NCBI RefSeq assembly: GCF_030408575.1
Contig: NZ_CP047047.1
Span: 310,001 to 374,000, forward strand
Origin: Corynebacterium auris
Lineage (GTDB): Bacteria; Actinomycetota; Actinomycetes; Mycobacteriales; Mycobacteriaceae
Length of the DNA: 64,000 nt
Reading direction: 5' to 3'
The notes under the pieces are model-generated. The model was given only the letters and a program-made list of their open reading frames with translations. It ran no database searches and was not told the DNA's origin. The translations under genes were made by a program, and so were the position numbers. Numbering within the stretch: the first letter of the stretch is position 1; each line of letters starts with the position of its first letter. This document shows, piece by piece, positions 52,829 to 64,000 of this stretch.

Positions 52829-53794
52829 ATGCTGTTTCGGTTGCGTATTATCCCGATTTTCCTCGTCGGCGTGGGGGTTGCCCTCATGGTCGGCGCGGGC
52901 GTCGCGCCTCGCTTCCTCCTGGGGGACGGGCGCCTGCCGCTCGACCTTGAGGAGACGACGTGGACCATGGAGGATCCGCAGGGCCGTTACGGTGAAGAGA
53001 CGGTCCCGGTGACGCGGCAGCTGCACATGGAGATTCAGGGGCCGGCCGACGAGGAAACGGTGGGCATCCGCGTGGGGGACACCGTGCGGGCCGGGGAGGA
53101 TGAGGCCGACTTCGACAACCTCGTTTCGGCCGAAACCTGGTCCTACACCTTGAACCGCATCACCGGCGAGCCGGAGGGGGAGAAGTCCCTGCGCTCGGTC
53201 ATGGGGCTGCCGTCGACCGAGGTCGAGGCCTCGGGCAACTGGTTGAAGTTCCCGGCGGATCTGGTCAAGGGCGCGTACGACGTGTTCGACCCGGCCTTGC
53301 GCGCGAACGTCCCCGCTGAATACGTGGGCGAGGAGGAGATCGCTGGGCGCACGGTCTACGTGTTCGAGCAGACCGTCTCCCCGACGAACCTCGCCGAGTC
53401 CTACGCGGACCCGCGCAACACCAAGACCATCGTGGAGGAGGGGGAGGAGCCCGTCAGGGCGTTCCTTTTCCACTCTGCGTCGCGGCGCATCAGCGTGGAC
53501 CAGATCTCCGGCTTCGTCGTGGGTATGGACGAGAAGGTGGACAACTACTACGCGGATGCTGCCGGCGAGCGGCTGGAGGATGGTCTCTCCTACGACGCCC
53601 GGATGGCGCCCGAGCGGGTCGAGGCGATGGCCGGACAGCTCGATACCGTATTTTCCCAGCGCCAGTCGTGGGCGATCACGATCGCGGTGATCGTTGTCGG
53701 CGCGGTGCTCGCGGTGGCGGGGCTGGTGTGGCTGGGCTTGGCCGTGCGTTCGGAAAAGCGTGCGCAGCGCGAGGAGGGGGAAGTTGCGGATTAA
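52829..53794 (+). CDS. DUF3068 (PorA family) membrane protein
   Basis: A 321-residue protein anchored by an N-terminal helix (about 8-28, RIIPIFLVGVGVALMVGAGV) and a C-terminal helix (about 280-305), with a large extracytoplasmic domain between, as in the actinobacterial DUF3068 family. Such a gene commonly lies upstream of rpoB in corynebacteria. The function is not known. Confidence 0.82.
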   Translation: MLFRLRIIPIFLVGVGVALMVGAGVAPRFLLGDGRLPLDLEETTWTMEDPQGRYGEETVPVTRQLHMEIQGPADEETVGIRVGDTVRAGEDEADFDNLVSAETWSYTLNRITGEPEGEKSLRSVMGLPSTEVEASGNWLKFPADLVKGAYDVFDPALRANVPAEYVGEEEIAGRTVYVFEQTVSPTNLAESYADPRNTKTIVEEGEEPVRAFLFHSASRRISVDQISGFVVGMDEKVDNYYADAAGERLEDGLSYDARMAPERVEAMAGQLDTVFSQRQSWAITIAVIVVGAVLAVAGLVWLGLAVRSEKRAQREEGEVAD

Positions 53795-54160
53795 GCCCGC
53801 CGCGGTGGTAGAGTTCCCCGCAGGCGAGTAACCGGCCCACGACGGCGGGCGGGTCTCGCGGACTCAGACCGAGGCACCACGGGGGGTGGTGCGAAGCCCC
53901 GGGAGAGAAGGCTTTACAATGCGCGGGCTTTTGTATAAGCTAGGTTGTTGCGCTGGAAGCCGTCTCCAGTTTGGTTGAGAAACCTTGTTACTACGGTGCT
54001 CGCCTCGTGCTTACAACCGTATTTGACAAGGTGACTTTGTGCATTTTGGGGGCGGATCTTCCACAGCAGACCGAATGCTAACTTATCCAGCGGTTTTCCG
54101 GCGAGGCTGTATGCCAGAGCAGTTTCGGCGGACCCGCGTGAGGTGCTGGAAGGACCCAAC
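53795..54160 (+). promoter_or_regulatory. rpoB upstream region with candidate promoter
   Basis: A 366-base gene-free region. A TTTACA at 53913-53918 and TATAAG at 53934-53939 (15-base spacing) form a candidate promoter; TTGACA at about 54024 is a second possible -35. A GCACCAC/GTGGTGC hairpin lies near 53875-53893 without a T run. A long untranslated leader before rpoB would follow from the first promoter. Confidence 0.5.
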
Positions 54161-57640
<3,480 letters not shown>

Positions 57641-57650
57641 GAGGCCAGGC

Positions 57651-57682
57651 GGGCGTCGAAAAGCAATTGCTTTACGACGCCC
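57651..57682. repeat. near-perfect 32-base palindrome between rpoB and rpoC
   Basis: Halves GGGCGTCGAAAAGCAA and TTGCTTTACGACGCCC are complementary except one position. It lies 10 bases after the rpoB stop and is not followed by a T run, so it does not look like a Rho-independent terminator. Confidence 0.85.
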
Positions 57683-57748
57683 GGACGAACCGCACAGAAC
57701 TTAGACAACAATCGATCCTCCCGAACTGGGAGGTGAAAGGGAATTTAC

Positions 57749-61747
<3,999 letters not shown>

Positions 61748-61764
61748 CTAAATCCGGCGCCCTT

Positions 61765-61795
61765 AGCCCGGCCCCCACTGGGGGCCGGGCTTTTG
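61765..61795 (+). terminator. Rho-independent terminator after rpoC
   Basis: A perfect 12-base stem (AGCCCGGCCCCC / GGGGGCCGGGCT), loop ACT, followed by TTTTG; it ends the rpoBC transcript. Confidence 0.95.
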
Positions 61796-61833
61796 CCCCG
61801 TTTAGGCCCTTTTTCCAGTTATTGTTGGGCGCT

Positions 61834-62265
61834 ATGAGTGGTGGGACGGGGTTTAGCCCCGCTGAACGTGAGGCCATGCGTCAGCGCGCGGAGGAGCTGC
61901 GCCGCGAAAAGGGCGGCAACAAGAAGGCCAGAAACCTGGAAGCGTTGCAGGCGCTTATCGAGGAGATGCCTGACGGGGATCGTTCCCTTGCGGCCGCTAT
62001 CCATCTCATCGTGTCGGAGGAGGCGCCGCACCTTGATGCCCGCACGTGGTACGGGATGCCGGCGTGGGAGGATAAGGACGGTGTGGTCGTGTTCTTGCAG
62101 GTTGCCTCGAAGTTCGACGCGCGCTACTCCACGCTTGGTTTCGAGCCCGCAGCCCGGCTCGATGAGGGGGCGATGTGGCCGACGAGTTTCGCGCTGCTGG
62201 AGCTGACCGGGCAGACCGAGGCCCAGATCCGGGAGTTGGTTCGGCGGGCGGCGCCGCGGGGCTAG
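61834..62265 (+). CDS. DUF1801/YdhG-like small protein
   Basis: A 143-residue soluble protein. A charged helical N-terminus (about 10-40) is followed by a fold resembling DUF1801 (YdhG) proteins: ALIEEMPDGDRSLAAAIHLIV, TWYGMPAWEDKDGVVVFLQVASKFDARYSTLGF, and a C-terminal helix. ATG at 61834 is preferred over an in-frame start 12 bases earlier. The role is unknown. Confidence 0.75.
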   Translation: MSGGTGFSPAEREAMRQRAEELRREKGGNKKARNLEALQALIEEMPDGDRSLAAAIHLIVSEEAPHLDARTWYGMPAWEDKDGVVVFLQVASKFDARYSTLGFEPAARLDEGAMWPTSFALLELTGQTEAQIRELVRRAAPRG

Positions 62266-62276
62266 TTCTCATCGTG

Positions 62277-62570
62277 CTAAGCGCTTTTCGGTTTGCGGAC
62301 GATGCCGACCCCGCCGAACAGGACCACGCCTCGGACGCGTATGACGGGGGCGTCGGTGTCGGGGACGGAGGAGTCGCGGGGGGCGCCGTCGATACCGCCG
62401 AAGATAGCGAAGCCGTCGTAAACCACTCGCGCGTTTTCGGGGACGATGATGTCGATGCCGCCAAAGAGGGCGATGCAGTTAATCACCGTCTCGTGCGAGG
62501 TGAACACGGCCTCGGCCAGGTCAAGGTCGTTGCCGCCCAGAAGCCTGCGCTTAAAAAACGAGTTCCCACC
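62277..62570 (-). pseudogene. C-terminal remnant of a DUF1707/LiaF-like membrane-stress protein
   Basis: The readable part (about 90 codons) is the C-terminal beta-helix-like domain of LiaF/DUF1707-associated proteins: RRLLGGNDLDLAEAVF, CIALFGGIDIIVPENARVVYDGFAIFGGID, and DAPVIRVRGVVLFGGVGIVRK. The N-terminal DUF1707 and membrane part are missing; upstream the frame runs into the 3' end of the ABC ATPase gene in a non-homologous frame. So it is a truncated copy with no proper start. Confidence 0.7.
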
Positions 62571-62652
62571 TCTGCTTACGCACACACCGGCGTGGTGGTA
62601 GGAAAGAGGAGATTGGCTTTCCCGTTTTGCTCTGGTGTCGCAGTACTGATCT

Positions 62653-63318
62653 TCAACCCTTCTCCGCCGGGAAAGATCGGGTTTCGGCACTAACCTCGCT
62701 CACCGAGTGGAGACCGAACCCCGCCACGGACCGGCAGAGGTCCCCAAAGCGGTTGTCCTGCTCGATTGTGAACTTCTCGGGAGGCTGATGTGCGACAACA
62801 AGCACTAAGCGCTCTTCGCTTTGCTGGAGGAGCTCGGTGGCGAGAACGTCGCAGGAGTACTGGTCGAGGCCGTTGAAGGGCTCATCGAGACAGAGAATGT
62901 CACTGCGTGTGAGTAGACCGCACAACATCCAGGCTTTGCGTAAAGTGCCTGTGGAGAGCTCGGAGGGCAGCTTGGAGAGGTGTTCCTGAAGACAGAACGC
63001 GTCCACGAACCGACGAACGTCGTCGGCGCTGAGTCCGTACCGGCGTGTGTACAGGCTCAGGTTGTCACTCACGGTGAGAAACGGCACAAGCGCCGGCGTG
63101 TGTCGCAGAAAGACGACCTCTCCGGTCACATCCAGGCTCCCAGAGAGCAACGGAAGAAAGCCCGAGAAAACTTCGAGCAAGGTTGACTTGCCGACTCCGT
63201 TCGGCCCGCTGAGCAACCTCAATCCGGGGCCCGCCATGCGGATAGAAACGTCCGTAAAGACCGGCTGATCACGCTTGTATCCAGCGGCCATGGAGTGGCC
63301 GTCGATTCCGAAAGTCAT
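62653..63318 (-). CDS. ABC transporter ATP-binding protein
   Basis: A 221-residue ATPase. Walker A GPNGVGKST, a Q-loop-type region before FLTVSDNLSLY, a diverged signature (LPSELSTGTLRKAWML in place of LSGGQ), and Walker B ILCLDEPFNGLD; the H-loop is VVAHQ. The diverged signature and small size suit the export/lantibiotic-immunity type of ABC ATPase. Its ATG overlaps the stop of the membrane gene (ATGA), so the pair forms one transporter. Confidence 0.85.
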   Translation of the reverse strand: MTFGIDGHSMAAGYKRDQPVFTDVSIRMAGPGLRLLSGPNGVGKSTLLEVFSGFLPLLSGSLDVTGEVVFLRHTPALVPFLTVSDNLSLYTRRYGLSADDVRRFVDAFCLQEHLSKLPSELSTGTLRKAWMLCGLLTRSDILCLDEPFNGLDQYSCDVLATELLQQSEERLVLVVAHQPPEKFTIEQDNRFGDLCRSVAGFGLHSVSEVSAETRSFPAEKG

Positions 63319-64000
63319 AGTTTCACCGTCCTGAGCCGGGAGCGAGTGACGAAGGTTGCTGTGGTGAAGACACACACAAGAACGCTCCACCCGGCCACCG
63401 CGGACCATAAAGTGATGAAACCCAGCGCGTAGGAAGTTCCCAGTTCACACAGAAGCATCAGGGTCAACAAAGCTCCTTTACCTGCGGGCGAAAAGGCGAA
63501 AAAGGACCTCACAGACACGAATGCGAAGAGCGGGCCGAATGCGATGGCGGGGGAGGTATCCGAGGCAACAAGCCACAGCGCCGAGCTGACGAGCAATGGA
63601 AGCAGCCCTAACGCGATCGCCATGAACAGCCGCAAAACTATCCACGTTTCCGCGGTACAGCTCATCTCAGCATGAAAGCGGTACCGAAGCAGATTTTCCC
63701 GCGGGTCAACGGACCGGAAATGTTCGGCTAGGGGAGCGGTAAGCGCGGGCACGACTACGAAAACGGACAGAGCCTCAGGCAACGGCCCGGTGCTTGTGAG
63801 CGTAAGCCCGGCTGCCGCAGACAACGCGAAGCATGTGGCAATTGTGGACGGCCGAGTCCACATGATCCGCACCCATTGTTCCCCGACAACTGGGAACAGA
63901 AGCCTATCAAGCTGCCCGGCAGTGGCCCCCGGAGCGCGCAGACTAACTAGTGCTTTCACCCGTGGCACCCGATGGCTATACAGCCGCGGCGCCGTCAGAA
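63315..64000 (-). CDS. ABC transporter membrane subunit, partial (5' end outside the window)
   Basis: At least 228 residues, mostly hydrophobic, with about 5-6 transmembrane helices. The frame is open to the window edge, so the GTG at 63968 is probably not the true start. It couples by ATGA overlap to the ATPase gene. There is no family signature I can name; with the downstream ATPase it likely exports or protects against a peptide or lipid-active compound (inference). Confidence 0.72.
   Translation of the reverse strand, partial: LTAPRLYSHRVPRVKALVSLRAPGATAGQLDRLLFPVVGEQWVRIMWTRPSTIATCFALSAAAGLTLTSTGPLPEALSVFVVVPALTAPLAEHFRSVDPRENLLRYRFHAEMSCTAETWIVLRLFMAIALGLLPLLVSSALWLVASDTSPAIAFGPLFAFVSVRSFFAFSPAGKGALLTLMLLCELGTSYALGFITLWSAVAGWSVLVCVFTTATFVTRSRLRTVKL

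Noticed and set aside
53795..53905. GC-rich hairpins after the DUF3068 gene as a riboswitch or Rho-independent terminator
   Set aside because: No T run follows the GCACCAC/GTGGTGC stem and I recognise no riboswitch consensus.

Overview
The window is high-GC actinobacterial chromosome, most likely a Corynebacterium. The signs are: the gene order menD - small membrane protein - mgtA - menG - geranylgeranyl-reductase-like - polyprenyl diphosphate synthase known from C. glutamicum; a DUF3068 protein just before rpoB; LGFP-repeat proteins of the kind used on mycolate cell envelopes; and DtxR-type iron boxes. I cannot name the species.

Core layout. 1-1348 (minus): galT and the start of galK (Leloir pathway). 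1460-8476 (plus): hemL, a phosphatase-like gene, then a complete System II cytochrome c maturation set (TlpA/ResA-like lipoprotein, CcdA, ResB, CcsB/ResC) abutting galE. 8565-16150: small genes plus menaquinone genes menA, menE and menB mixed with a glycosyltransferase, an FAD oxidoreductase and a PepSY membrane protein. 18007-20468: the iron(II) uptake operon feoA-feoB-feoC-like under a DtxR-type operator. 35787-45455: menC, a DASS anion transporter, menD, mgtA, menG, a menJ-like reductase and ispB, so most of menaquinone synthesis and its isoprenoid tail lies in this window. 45530-46149: tRNA-Tyr, -Thr, -Met, -Trp. 46177-50323: secE, nusG, rplK, rplA, an L10 leader, rplJ, rplL. 54161-61747: rpoB and rpoC. 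62277-64000 (minus): a gene remnant and an ABC transporter running off the window edge.

Accessory layout. (1) 16151-18006: the menB-feoA intergenic region, with its DtxR box, is present twice. The copies flank a lower-GC cargo of a secreted protein and a membrane protein; each copy also carries a broken start of the gene it has lost. (2) 21773-28501: a graveyard of mobile DNA, with an IS3-family stub cut by an IS21-family element, which itself carries an intact second IS21-family element and a 728-bp internally deleted third one, each with a 4-bp target duplication. (3) 28498-35533 (minus): a four-gene secreted toxin locus: LGFP-repeat protein, AbfB-type protein, a 1260-residue ALF-repeat/coiled-coil protein ending in a WHH-type nuclease domain, and a SUKH (SMI1/KNR4) immunity protein. 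Its large protein has the order ALF x4 - Ala-rich coiled coil - ALF x4 - second coiled coil - toxin tip, which matches the UmbC subunit of the umbrella toxin particles of Streptomyces. This is the most interesting system in the window.

All assignments are from reading the sequence and knowledge of families; no search was run.
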